DNA of 64,000 bases from an uncultured Tateyamaria sp. (lineage in GTDB: Bacteria; Pseudomonadota; Alphaproteobacteria; Rhodobacterales; Rhodobacteraceae): positions 124,001 to 188,000 of the forward strand of contig NZ_CANKXW010000008.1 of the NCBI RefSeq assembly GCF_947487805.1, read 5' to 3'. The position numbers were made by a program, and so were the translations under genes. Of the stretch, positions 1-6,887 are shown in pieces. Under the pieces are notes generated by a model. That model ran no database searches, was not told the DNA's origin, and was given only the letters and a program-made list of their open reading frames with translations. Each line of letters begins with the position of its first letter. Within the stretch, counting starts at the first letter, position 1.

Positions 1-146
1 TTGAACCGCCATTTAATTCGAAAGGTCCTCAATGGGCTGGTGCAGCTCAATACTATCAGTGGAGCGAATACGAGGATGTCACTTTGGATGATGTGTACAG
101 CGAAGTCAAAAAACTTAGAAAACAGATCAAGAAAAGTAATGTGTAA
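1..146 (+). CDS. 3' end of an unrecognised protein (partial)
   Basis: An open frame enters from the left edge in the frame starting at base 3 and ends at a TAA at 144-146, giving about 47 residues. The tail is hydrophilic, with an acidic stretch (SEYEDVTLDDVYSE) followed by a lysine-rich end (KKLRKQIKKSNV) that could be a short amphipathic helix. I do not recognise the family. The base composition is visibly more AT-rich than the GC-rich genes that follow, so the gene may be acquired DNA or a less optimised accessory gene. The MAPEG gene starts 15 bases downstream on the same strand. Confidence 0.55.
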   Translation, partial: EPPFNSKGPQWAGAAQYYQWSEYEDVTLDDVYSEVKKLRKQIKKSNV

Positions 147-161
147 AATGAGCGGCGAGGC

Positions 162-548
162 ATGACCCCAGAACTCACCTACCTCACCTACGCAGTCATC
201 CTCCTGATCGCCCACACCATCCTTCAGGCGACCTTCTCTGACCTGTCCAAAGGGCTCGGCTGGGCGCTCGGCCCACAGGATGAACCGCGCGACCAGAACG
301 TGATCGCTGGCCGCATTCAGCGTGCCCTCAAGAACTACCTCGAAACCCTGCCCGCCTTCATCGCTCTGGCGCTGATGCTCAAGGTCACCGACCTTGGCAC
401 GGCAACCACCGCCACCGGCGCGGCCCTGTGGTTCTGGGCCCGCGTCGCCTACATCCCCGCCTATGCGTCCGGCATTCCCATGCTCCGCTCCCTCGCGTGG
501 TTCGCCTCGCTGGGCGGTCTGGCCATGATGCTCCTGCCTCTGCTGTGA
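162..548 (+). CDS. MAPEG family membrane protein (first copy)
   Basis: A 128-residue, almost wholly hydrophobic protein of about four membrane segments. It carries the MAPEG hallmark region in which an Arg/Asn/Glu/Pro pattern (GRIQRALKNYLETLPAF) precedes a hydrophobic helix, then RVAYIPAYASG and a final helix. MAPEG proteins include microsomal glutathione transferases and eicosanoid enzymes; bacterial members mostly have no proven substrate, so the catalytic role is open. The stop overlaps the GTG start of the next gene by 4 bp, so the two are probably translationally coupled. A second MAPEG gene lies one gene downstream (1087-1497); the two are similar but not near-identical, so this is not a recent duplication. 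Confidence 0.85.
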   Translation: MTPELTYLTYAVILLIAHTILQATFSDLSKGLGWALGPQDEPRDQNVIAGRIQRALKNYLETLPAFIALALMLKVTDLGTATTATGAALWFWARVAYIPAYASGIPMLRSLAWFASLGGLAMMLLPLL

Positions 549-1090
549 CCCGCGCCGCCGCATATGCCCGCGCCATCGCCGCGCGCCGTGCCTTTCGGCT
601 GCCGGGCTATCCCACGTTGGCCGAAGCGGGGTTTGACGGCGACTATGTCTCGCCCATCCAGATGACGTCCGGCAACCTCACCGGCCCGCTCTTGATGTCC
701 AAGGACTGGCTCGACGCGCCCTCGGCAGAGGCCCACAAGGCCCAGCTGAAACGAACCGGATACCTGCCGAACATCCCCTACAACAAGGTGATCGACCGGG
801 TCCTGCGTTTGCTGAACCTCACCCGTGCCGACATCTACATCACGCCTGTCTTCCACCTGCTGACGCCCAAACGCTCCAGCACGATCCCCGCCGCCCACGC
901 GCGCGCCAGCTTTGACGCCATCGGACGGCACGAACTCATGGGCCGCCGCCCCGTGGCGCTGGGACAGGACAGCGCGCGGGTGCTGGCACATTTCAACATC
1001 GACCACATCGCGGCCCCGCATCCCTCTGCCCGTATCGGGAGCTATGACCACCGCGCCCAAGCCATCGCCCGGGCGGTGCGCGCCGCATGA
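545..1090 (+). CDS. Conserved hypothetical protein, possibly uracil-DNA-glycosylase-like
   Basis: About 181 residues from a GTG at 545 that overlaps the TGA of the upstream MAPEG gene (GTGA). The open frame runs further upstream, but that part only shadows the MAPEG gene. The stop overlaps the next MAPEG start (ATGA). The protein is soluble, with the stretches DIYITPVFHLL, ALGQDSARVLAHF and a C-terminal HPS motif. The order of these segments is faintly like the uracil-DNA glycosylase superfamily (a strand, then an LG..A helix, then HPS), but the N-terminal water-activating motif of that family is not evident. The UDG link is a weak inference; the coding assignment is firm because of the overlaps on both sides. 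Confidence 0.6.
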   Translation: MTRAAAYARAIAARRAFRLPGYPTLAEAGFDGDYVSPIQMTSGNLTGPLLMSKDWLDAPSAEAHKAQLKRTGYLPNIPYNKVIDRVLRLLNLTRADIYITPVFHLLTPKRSSTIPAAHARASFDAIGRHELMGRRPVALGQDSARVLAHFNIDHIAAPHPSARIGSYDHRAQAIARAVRAA

Positions 1091-1497
1091 CCGCCGAACT
1101 CACCGCCCTTACCCTTGCGGCCCTGCTGCAAACCGCCCAATTCTACCTGATGGCAATTCCCACCAATATCGAATTGCCCCAAGGCAAGACCCTGTCTCCG
1201 CGCGACCGCGCCCGCCTTGGCGGCGACATTCAGGATCAGGTCTCGCCCAAAACCGCCCGCCTGATCCGCGCCTGGGAAAACCACTTCGAAAGCCTGGCCC
1301 TCTTTGCCATCGCCTGCACCGTCATCGCGATCTCGGACCAGTCAACCCCGCTCACCGCCGCCTGCGCCTATATCTACGTCGCCGCACGCGTCGCCTATAT
1401 CCCCGCCTACTATTTCGGCCTCGTCCCCTGGCGGTCGCTGATCTGGTACACAGGCTTTACCGCCACAACCGTCATGCTCATCTCCGCACTTCTTTAA
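1087..1497 (+). CDS. MAPEG family membrane protein (second copy)
   Basis: A 136-residue hydrophobic protein with the MAPEG pattern: an N-terminal helix, a polar loop (GDIQDQVSPKTARLIRAWENHFESLALF) carrying the conserved Arg..Asn..Glu positions, then ARVAYIPAYYFGLVPWRSLIW and a last helix. The start ATG overlaps the previous stop by 4 bp. As in the first copy, the chemical role is unknown; bacterial MAPEG proteins are often assumed to act on lipophilic electrophiles or peroxides with thiols. It lies 87 bp upstream of lpdA on the same strand, with a palindromic repeat between them. Confidence 0.85.
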   Translation: MTAELTALTLAALLQTAQFYLMAIPTNIELPQGKTLSPRDRARLGGDIQDQVSPKTARLIRAWENHFESLALFAIACTVIAISDQSTPLTAACAYIYVAARVAYIPAYYFGLVPWRSLIWYTGFTATTVMLISALL

Positions 1498-1499
1498 CC

Positions 1500-1560
1500 T
1501 TCCTTTCGCACCAAATACCTCGGGGGACGGCCAAAGGCCGGGGGGCAGCGCCCCCGCCCC
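1500..1560 (+). repeat. GC-rich palindromic repeat element, intergenic copy
   Basis: A short element starts TTCCTTTCGC, continues AAATACCTCGGGGG, then has two stem-forming blocks (CGGCC aa AGGCCG-like, and GGGGGC agc GCCCCC). A diverged copy with the same layout and the same leading TTCCTTTCGC lies inside xdhA at 46839-46890. Here the element occupies almost all the space between the MAPEG stop and lpdA, where its hairpins could attenuate transcription or protect a mRNA end. Confidence 0.7.
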
Positions 1561-1584
1561 ACACCAACAAAAAGGACCACACCC

Positions 1585-2973
1585 ATGGCCTCATACGACG
1601 TGATCATCATCGGCTCCGGCCCCGGCGGCTATGTCTGCGCCATCCGCTGCGCGCAGCTGGGCCTGAAAACCGCCTGTGTCGAAGGGCGCGAGACGCTGGG
1701 CGGCACCTGCCTGAACGTGGGCTGCATCCCCTCCAAGGCGCTCCTGCACGCCTCCCACATGCTGCACGAGGCCGAGCACAATTTTGCCGCCATGGGTCTC
1801 AAGGGCAAATCGCCTTCGGTCGACTGGAAACAGATGCTGGCCTATAAATCCGACACCATCGGGCAGAACACCAAGGGTGTCGAATTCTTGTTCAAGAAGA
1901 ACAAGGTCGACTGGCTCAAGGGCTGGGGCTCCATCCCCGAGGCGGGCAAGGTCAAGGTTGGCGACGAGGTCCACGAGGCCAAGAACATCATCGTGGCTTC
2001 CGGCTCCGAAGTGGCGACATTGCCCGGTGTCGAGATCGACGAAAAGGTGGTGGTCAGCTCGACCGGCGCGTTGGAACTGGGCAAGATCCCCAAGAAGATG
2101 GTGGTGATCGGCGCGGGCGTGATCGGGCTTGAGCTTGGCTCGGTCTACAGCCGTCTGGGATCAGAAGTGCAGGTGATCGAGTTCCTCGACGCCGTGACCC
2201 CCGGCATGGACGCCGAGGTGCAGCGCCAGTTCCAGAAGATCATGACCAAGCAGGGCCTCGGCTTTACCATGGGTGCCGCCGTCCAGTCGGTCGAGGCGAC
2301 CAAGACCAAGGCTAAGGTCACCTACAAGCTGCGCAAGGATGACAGCGAACACACCGTTGACGCGGACGTTGTGTTGGTCGCGACGGGCCGCAAGCCGTTC
2401 ACCGACGGGCTGGGGCTGGACGCGCTGGGAGTCGAGATGACCAAGCGCGGACAGATCGCCGTCGACGCCCACTGGCAGACCAACGTGCCGGGCATCTACG
2501 CCATCGGCGATGTGATCGAGGGGCCGATGCTGGCCCACAAGGCCGAGGACGAGGGCATGGCCGTCGCGGACACCATCGCGGGCAAACATGGGCATGTGAA
2601 CTATGGTGTGATCCCCGGCGTGATCTACACCCACCCCGAGGTCGCCAATGTCGGCGCCACCGAAGAGACGCTGAAAGATGCAGGCCACGCTTACAAGGTC
2701 GGCAAGTTCAGCTTTATGGGCAATGGCCGGGCCAAGGCGAACTTTGCCGCCGACGGCTTTGTCAAAATTCTGGCGGATGCGGAAACCGACCGCATTCTGG
2801 GTGCGCATATCATCGGCCCCGGCGCGGGGGATCTGATCCACGAGGTCTGTGTGGCGATGGAATTTGGCGCATCGGCCGAGGATCTGGCGCTGACCTGTCA
2901 CGCCCACCCGACCTATTCCGAAGCGGTGCGCGAAGCCGCTTTGGCCTGCGGTCTGGGACCGATCCACAGCTGA
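1585..2973 (+). CDS. lpdA: Dihydrolipoyl dehydrogenase (E3)
   Basis: A 462-residue flavoprotein that reoxidises the dihydrolipoyl groups of 2-oxoacid dehydrogenase complexes and the glycine cleavage system, passing electrons through FAD to NAD+. Visible features are the N-terminal FAD-binding GSGPGGY (10-16), the redox disulfide in [13 protein letters not shown] (Cys42 and Cys47), the NAD-binding GAGVIG (176-181), a second FAD motif (YAIGDV), and the C-terminal catalytic HAHPTYSE (439-446), whose His and Glu complete the active site of the partner subunit. Length is normal for the family. The trio of MAPEG-type genes lies upstream on the same strand, and a strong palindrome follows the stop. 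Which E1/E2 enzymes it serves cannot be seen here. Confidence 0.97.
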   Translation: MASYDVIIIGSGPGGYVCAIRCAQLGLKTACVEGRETLGGTCLNVGCIPSKALLHASHMLHEAEHNFAAMGLKGKSPSVDWKQMLAYKSDTIGQNTKGVEFLFKKNKVDWLKGWGSIPEAGKVKVGDEVHEAKNIIVASGSEVATLPGVEIDEKVVVSSTGALELGKIPKKMVVIGAGVIGLELGSVYSRLGSEVQVIEFLDAVTPGMDAEVQRQFQKIMTKQGLGFTMGAAVQSVEATKTKAKVTYKLRKDDSEHTVDADVVLVATGRKPFTDGLGLDALGVEMTKRGQIAVDAHWQTNVPGIYAIGDVIEGPMLAHKAEDEGMAVADTIAGKHGHVNYGVIPGVIYTHPEVANVGATEETLKDAGHAYKVGKFSFMGNGRAKANFAADGFVKILADAETDRILGAHIIGPGAGDLIHEVCVAMEFGASAEDLALTCHAHPTYSEAVREAALACGLGPIHS

Positions 2974-2993
2974 TCCCGACCGCCCAAAACAGC

Positions 2994-3017
2994 AATCTGT
3001 CCCCGCGGGGACAGATT
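2994..3017. terminator. Perfect 24-bp palindrome between convergent genes
   Basis: Two 11-base arms (AATCTGTCCCC and its complement) flank GC. The palindrome sits 20 bp past the lpdA stop and 8 bp before the stop of the convergent PPOX gene. With A/T at both ends it can work as a bidirectional intrinsic terminator. Confidence 0.8.
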
Positions 3018-3025
3018 ATGTTAAA

Positions 3026-3628
3026 TTACCACATGCGCGGTTTGGCGTATTCGGGGTAGTTGCGGTCGTACTCTGCCCCGCCGTCGACACCGTTCGACAT
3101 ATCCGCCAGGATCTGGCCCACCGTAGGCAGGTCCGCGCCATCCTCGCGCGCCCACAGGTCCGACCGCATCAGCGCCTTGGCGCACTGGGTATAGACCTCG
3201 CGCACCTCGAACAGGATCACGGTTGCGGGCAGCTTGTCGCCCTTGGCAAAGCCGGCGCGCAGATCGTCATCCGTTGTCAACCGCGCGTGACCGTTCACAC
3301 GCACGGTCGTGTTCGTCCCCCGCGCCATGAACAGCAGCGCCGCGCGCCCGTCCGCCACGATATCGCGCAGACAGTCCAGCCGGTTGTTGCCGCGCCAGTC
3401 GGGCATGGCCAGCATGTGTGGGCTGTCCACCCGCACGACCGGGCCGTCATCGCCACGGGGCGAGGCATGCACCCCATCGGGGCCCACGGTGCTGAGCACA
3501 CAGAAACGCGCGCCCTCGATCCATGTCCGATAAAGCGGCGTCAGATGGTCCGCGACCTTGCGGATCGAAGCCGCGACGGGTGCGGGATAGAGCGCCTCGA
3601 GCGCGGCGATGTCGTCAACGTAGTGCAT
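3026..3628 (-). CDS. Pyridoxamine 5'-phosphate oxidase-family flavoprotein
   Basis: About 200 residues from the ATG at 3628 (MHYVDDIAALEAL); the longer open frame upstream only shadows the acyltransferase gene. The protein has the split-barrel FMN-binding fold pattern: RFCVLSTVGPDGVHASPRGD, then a strand with DWRGNNRLD and a VNGHARL strand. This is typical of the small PPOX group annotated as MSMEG_1061/DR_2398-type FMN-dependent proteins. Members bind FMN, F420 or haem, and the substrate of this branch is unknown. The start overlaps the end of the upstream acyltransferase gene by 14 bp, so it is the last gene of the ftsE-ftsX-plsC run. Confidence 0.85.
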   Translation of the reverse strand: MHYVDDIAALEALYPAPVAASIRKVADHLTPLYRTWIEGARFCVLSTVGPDGVHASPRGDDGPVVRVDSPHMLAMPDWRGNNRLDCLRDIVADGRAALLFMARGTNTTVRVNGHARLTTDDDLRAGFAKGDKLPATVILFEVREVYTQCAKALMRSDLWAREDGADLPTVGQILADMSNGVDGGAEYDRNYPEYAKPRMW

Positions 3629-4346
3629 CGGGGTCGAACCCTCCTTCGCGCATGAGGTCATTGGACCGGGTCTCGACCGTCTCTTCGAGGTGGGCGAGGA
3701 AGGCGTCGCGCTCCATGCCTTCGGGCATCGCGGGCAGAAATTCGACAATCGCGGTACCGGGCCGGCGGATGATGCCTTTGCGGGGCCAGAAGATGCCGAC
3801 ATTCGTGGCCACCGGCACGCAGGGCTGGCCCAATTGTTCATAAAGGATCGCGGTGCCGACCTTGTAAGGCGCCTTGACCCCCGGTGCCACGCGGGTGCCC
3901 TGGGAATAGATGATCAGCTGGCCGGGCGATGCGCGCCCCGCCTCTACATCTGCCACCATCTTGCCAATGGCCGCGCCGCGCTTGCCGCGTTCGACCGGCA
4001 CACATTCCAGCCGTTTGGCATACAGGCCGATGATCGGTGTCCAGAGGATCTCGCGCTTCATGATGAATTTTGCGGATGGCAGCGCGGTAAAGATCATCAT
4101 GATGTCGAGGAACGACTGGTGCTTGGCCGCGATCAGCACCTCGCCTTCGGGCACTGGGCCGCGCACCTCGGCCTTGATCCCCACCATCCAGCGCATCGAC
4201 CAGAACACATAGCGGCTGTAGGTCTTGCAGGCCGCGCGCGCGCCGCGTTTGCTGACGATGGCATAGGGGGCAAAGACGACGCCGATCACGAGCATCGCCA
4301 GATAGATCTGGCCGACGAAAATAAGCGACCGCAAGTATTGGATCAT
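3615..4346 (-). CDS. plsC: 1-acyl-sn-glycerol-3-phosphate acyltransferase (PlsC family)
   Basis: A 243-residue membrane-associated acyltransferase that probably converts lysophosphatidate to phosphatidate. An N-terminal hydrophobic segment (residues 6-30) anchors it. The catalytic HX4D motif is HQSFLD (76-81). The substrate-binding block, usually EGTR, reads SQGTRVAPG (148-156) with Gln in place of Glu; I recall this variant from other alphaproteobacterial PlsC-like proteins. The ATG at 4346 overlaps the ftsX stop (ATGA). An earlier in-frame extension belongs to the ftsX shadow. Linkage to ftsEX joins membrane phospholipid synthesis with division genes. It could instead act on ornithine lipid precursors (OlsA-like), which motif reading cannot exclude. 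Confidence 0.88.
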   Translation of the reverse strand: MIQYLRSLIFVGQIYLAMLVIGVVFAPYAIVSKRGARAACKTYSRYVFWSMRWMVGIKAEVRGPVPEGEVLIAAKHQSFLDIMMIFTALPSAKFIMKREILWTPIIGLYAKRLECVPVERGKRGAAIGKMVADVEAGRASPGQLIIYSQGTRVAPGVKAPYKVGTAILYEQLGQPCVPVATNVGIFWPRKGIIRRPGTAIVEFLPAMPEGMERDAFLAHLEETVETRSNDLMREGGFDPDALR

Positions 4347-5248
4347 GTCAGTGTCCTCAGGGCCCGGTCGGCGGCAAAGGCCGTGGCCAGCAGCGCAACC
4401 AGCGCCGAAATGAAGGGCAGGAAAAGCGGCACAAGCCACCCCGCGCCCTGAAACCCGATCCCGGTCAGAAAGCCCGGCCCGTCCCCGCCCGACGGCAGCA
4501 GCCACACCGCCAGCAGACCGATGGCGACGCCCGCCGCTGACCCCGCGAGCGCGCGCAGGGTGAACCGGCGGACAAAGGCCTGTGCGATATAGCTGTCGGT
4601 CGCGCCCACCAGCCGCAGCACGGCCACGACCTGCGCATTGGCGGCAAGGGCGGCGTTGGCGGCAAGTGTCACCATGGCGGCCACCGCGCCGAGGATCAGC
4701 AGCGCCACGACCCAGCCCAACAGGCGCAGCCGTTGGGCCGCCGACACAAGAGGCGCGCGCCATCGCCCGTGATCGTCCAGCACCGCGCCCGGCACCTCGG
4801 CGGCAAGCCGCAGGCGCAGCCCGGTCGCGTCAAAACCCTGCGAGGTGGCCACGATTTCAATAAGGCGCGGCACCGGCAGGCTGTCCAGTGGCAGATCCTG
4901 TCCGAACCAGGGCGCAAGCAGGGCCTGCTGTTCCTCGTCTGTCAGCGCGCGGGCCGAGGCGATGCCCGGCGTCGTCGACAGCACCTGAAGCGCGGCGGTG
5001 GTCTGGATCGCGCGCTGGTCTTCGGGGGCGACGATGCGGATGGTCGCGGTGCGGGCCAGTTCATCCCCCCACCGTTGGGCCAGGCGGCCGCTGGCCAGTG
5101 ACAGAGCCAGCGCAAACACCGCCAGAAAGGCCATCGCACCGGATGCAAACACCGTCAGCTGCGCGGTAAAGCCCGTAGGCGGCACCACCCGGTCCGCGTG
5201 CCGGTCACCGCGCAGGAGCGCGCGCAGGGTCGCGAGATCAAAGGTCAC
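4343..5248 (-). CDS. ftsX: Cell division protein FtsX-like ABC permease subunit
   Basis: A 301-residue membrane protein: a cytoplasmic N-terminus, a first membrane helix (about 30-52), a periplasmic domain of about 115 residues, then three C-terminal helices (about 171-196, 220-247 and 265-295), which is the FtsX topology. FtsEX uses ATP hydrolysis on the inside to activate septal peptidoglycan hydrolases outside. The start overlaps the ftsE stop and the stop overlaps the plsC start, each by 4 bp. Sequence conservation in FtsX is low, so the call rests on topology and on the adjoining ftsE. Confidence 0.9.
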   Translation of the reverse strand: MTFDLATLRALLRGDRHADRVVPPTGFTAQLTVFASGAMAFLAVFALALSLASGRLAQRWGDELARTATIRIVAPEDQRAIQTTAALQVLSTTPGIASARALTDEEQQALLAPWFGQDLPLDSLPVPRLIEIVATSQGFDATGLRLRLAAEVPGAVLDDHGRWRAPLVSAAQRLRLLGWVVALLILGAVAAMVTLAANAALAANAQVVAVLRLVGATDSYIAQAFVRRFTLRALAGSAAGVAIGLLAVWLLPSGGDGPGFLTGIGFQGAGWLVPLFLPFISALVALLATAFAADRALRTLT

Positions 5249-5922
5249 AGATCCGCCCCCGCAAGCTGCACGCGGCGGTTCGAAATCCGCAGCACCCGCG
5301 CCTGCACCTGCGCCTTGGCGGCGCGGATCAGTGACAAGTCGTGGGTGGCTATCAGCACGGTCTTGCCCATTCGGTTGAGTTCGACCAGCAGCGTCAGGAG
5401 CCGTTGCGACATGTCCCAGTCGACATTGCCCGTGGGTTCATCCGCCAGCACCACGTCCGGTGACATGATCACGGCGCGCGCCAGTGCCGCGCGCTGGCGT
5501 TCCCCGCCCGACAGCTCCGGCGGCAGCGCATGGGCGCGGTTCGTCAGACCCACCCACGCCATCAGTTCCCCCAGATCGGGGCCTGCGGCCTCGGCGTGGC
5601 GGCCCGACACGGTCAGCGGCAGCGCCACGTTGTCGGACACCGACAGATGATCGAGGAACTGCACGTCCTGATGCACCACGCCCACCTTGCGCCGGACCAT
5701 GGCCACGTCGTCGCGTTCGAGCGTGCGCACATCCGCCTGAAACAGCCGCACGTGCCCCGCCGTGGGCAAAAGCGCGCCGTAGCACAGCTTGAGCAGCGTC
5801 GTCTTGCCCGCGCCCGAGGGGCCGGTCAGGAAATGGAACGACCCCGGCGCCAGCTTGACGGAAATATCCGACAACAGCTCGCCTCCGCCGTAACTGTAGG
5901 CCACATTTTCAAGCTCGATCAC
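5245..5922 (-). CDS. ftsE: Cell division ATP-binding protein FtsE
   Basis: An ABC ATPase of about 225 residues from the GTG at 5922 (MIELENVAYSYGGGELL). An in-frame GTG at 5943 would add seven residues (PRAGAGV) that do not fit the family start. It contains the Walker A GPSGAGKT (34-41), a Q-loop (VHQDVQFLDHLSV), the LSGGERQR signature, Walker B LADEPTGNVD and the switch ATHDLSL. It pairs with FtsX, encoded immediately downstream with a 4-bp overlap. The zinc-ribbon gene at 6067 is divergent, so the promoter must lie in the roughly 145 bp between them. Confidence 0.92.
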   Translation of the reverse strand: MIELENVAYSYGGGELLSDISVKLAPGSFHFLTGPSGAGKTTLLKLCYGALLPTAGHVRLFQADVRTLERDDVAMVRRKVGVVHQDVQFLDHLSVSDNVALPLTVSGRHAEAAGPDLGELMAWVGLTNRAHALPPELSGGERQRAALARAVIMSPDVVLADEPTGNVDWDMSQRLLTLLVELNRMGKTVLIATHDLSLIRAAKAQVQARVLRISNRRVQLAGADL

Positions 5923-6066
5923 GCCTGCCCCCGCTCTTGGCACCTGTTGTGCCTCAGCATCAGGCAGGTTTCAATCGATATGCCCGTCCGGGCGATGTGC
6001 AGTTATGACTTTTCTGCCCAATCGGTACAACATATGGTGACACTCAAAACCGAGGCAGGACCACTG

Positions 6067-6885
6067 ATGCGGCTGATTTGTCCGAATTGCGATGCGCAAT
6101 ACGAGGTTGTGGATGACGTCATCCCCACCGAAGGGCGTGATGTGCAATGTTCGAACTGTGGCCAGACGTGGTTTCAGCACCATCCCGACCACATGCCAGA
6201 GGAAGAGGACAGCGCCGGTTTGCCGGATGATCTGGCCGAACCGGATGACACCCCCGCCGAGGAGGAGGAGCGCGCGCCTGCCCCCGCGCCGCAGCGGCGC
6301 GAGCTGGACCCGTCGGTCGCGGATATCCTGCGCCAGGAGGCGGAGGTGGAGCAAAAGGCCCGCGCCCAGGCTGCCGAAGCGCTGGAGAGCCAGCCGGAGT
6401 TGGGGCTTGAGGCCACCGAGTCGGATGCAGAACGCCGCGCCCGCGAGGCCCGCGAGCGGATGGCGCGGATGCGCGGCGAAGAGCCTGCGCCCAGCCAGGT
6501 GTCCGAAGAGGCGGCGACCGCGGCGGCCATCGGCTCACGCCGCGACCTGCTGCCCGATATCGAAGAGATCAACTCCACCCTGCGGTCGGCCAGCGACCGG
6601 CAGAGTGGCGGCGCTCAGGGGGACGTGGCCGAACCGACGCTGGCCGCGATGCCGGCCAAGCGCAGCGGGTTCCGGCGTGGGTTCATGCTGACGGTGCTGA
6701 TCGCGGTGATCCTGTGCGCGGTTTATGTTTTTGCGCCACAGATCGCGCAGGCGGTGCCGCAGGTGGACCCGTATCTGAGCGGGTTTGTGGCGCAAGTCGA
6801 CAGTGCGCGCGGCTGGCTGGACGGTCAGGTCAGATCGATCCTGCAAGCGCTGGATCAGGCGGCCGCCCCTGAGGGCGACGGCTGA
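6067..6885 (+). CDS. Zinc-ribbon domain protein with a C-terminal membrane segment
   Basis: A 272-residue protein from the ATG at 6067, which has an AGGA six bases upstream. The open frame extends upstream, but only as a shadow of ftsE; an in-frame ATG at 6034 is a possible alternative. The N-terminus is an MJ0042-type zinc ribbon with Cys5/Cys8 and Cys28/Cys31 (CPNC...CSNC). A long acidic, Ala/Glu-rich and probably disordered linker follows, then one membrane helix (about 205-224) and a short C-terminal tail. Such proteins are widespread in Rhodobacterales without known function; the layout suggests a cytoplasmic sensor or scaffold tethered to the membrane. The stop is 2 bp from the stop of the convergent TIGR02302 gene. 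Confidence 0.8.
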   Translation: MRLICPNCDAQYEVVDDVIPTEGRDVQCSNCGQTWFQHHPDHMPEEEDSAGLPDDLAEPDDTPAEEEERAPAPAPQRRELDPSVADILRQEAEVEQKARAQAAEALESQPELGLEATESDAERRAREARERMARMRGEEPAPSQVSEEAATAAAIGSRRDLLPDIEEINSTLRSASDRQSGGAQGDVAEPTLAAMPAKRSGFRRGFMLTVLIAVILCAVYVFAPQIAQAVPQVDPYLSGFVAQVDSARGWLDGQVRSILQALDQAAAPEGDG

Positions 6886-6887
6886 GG

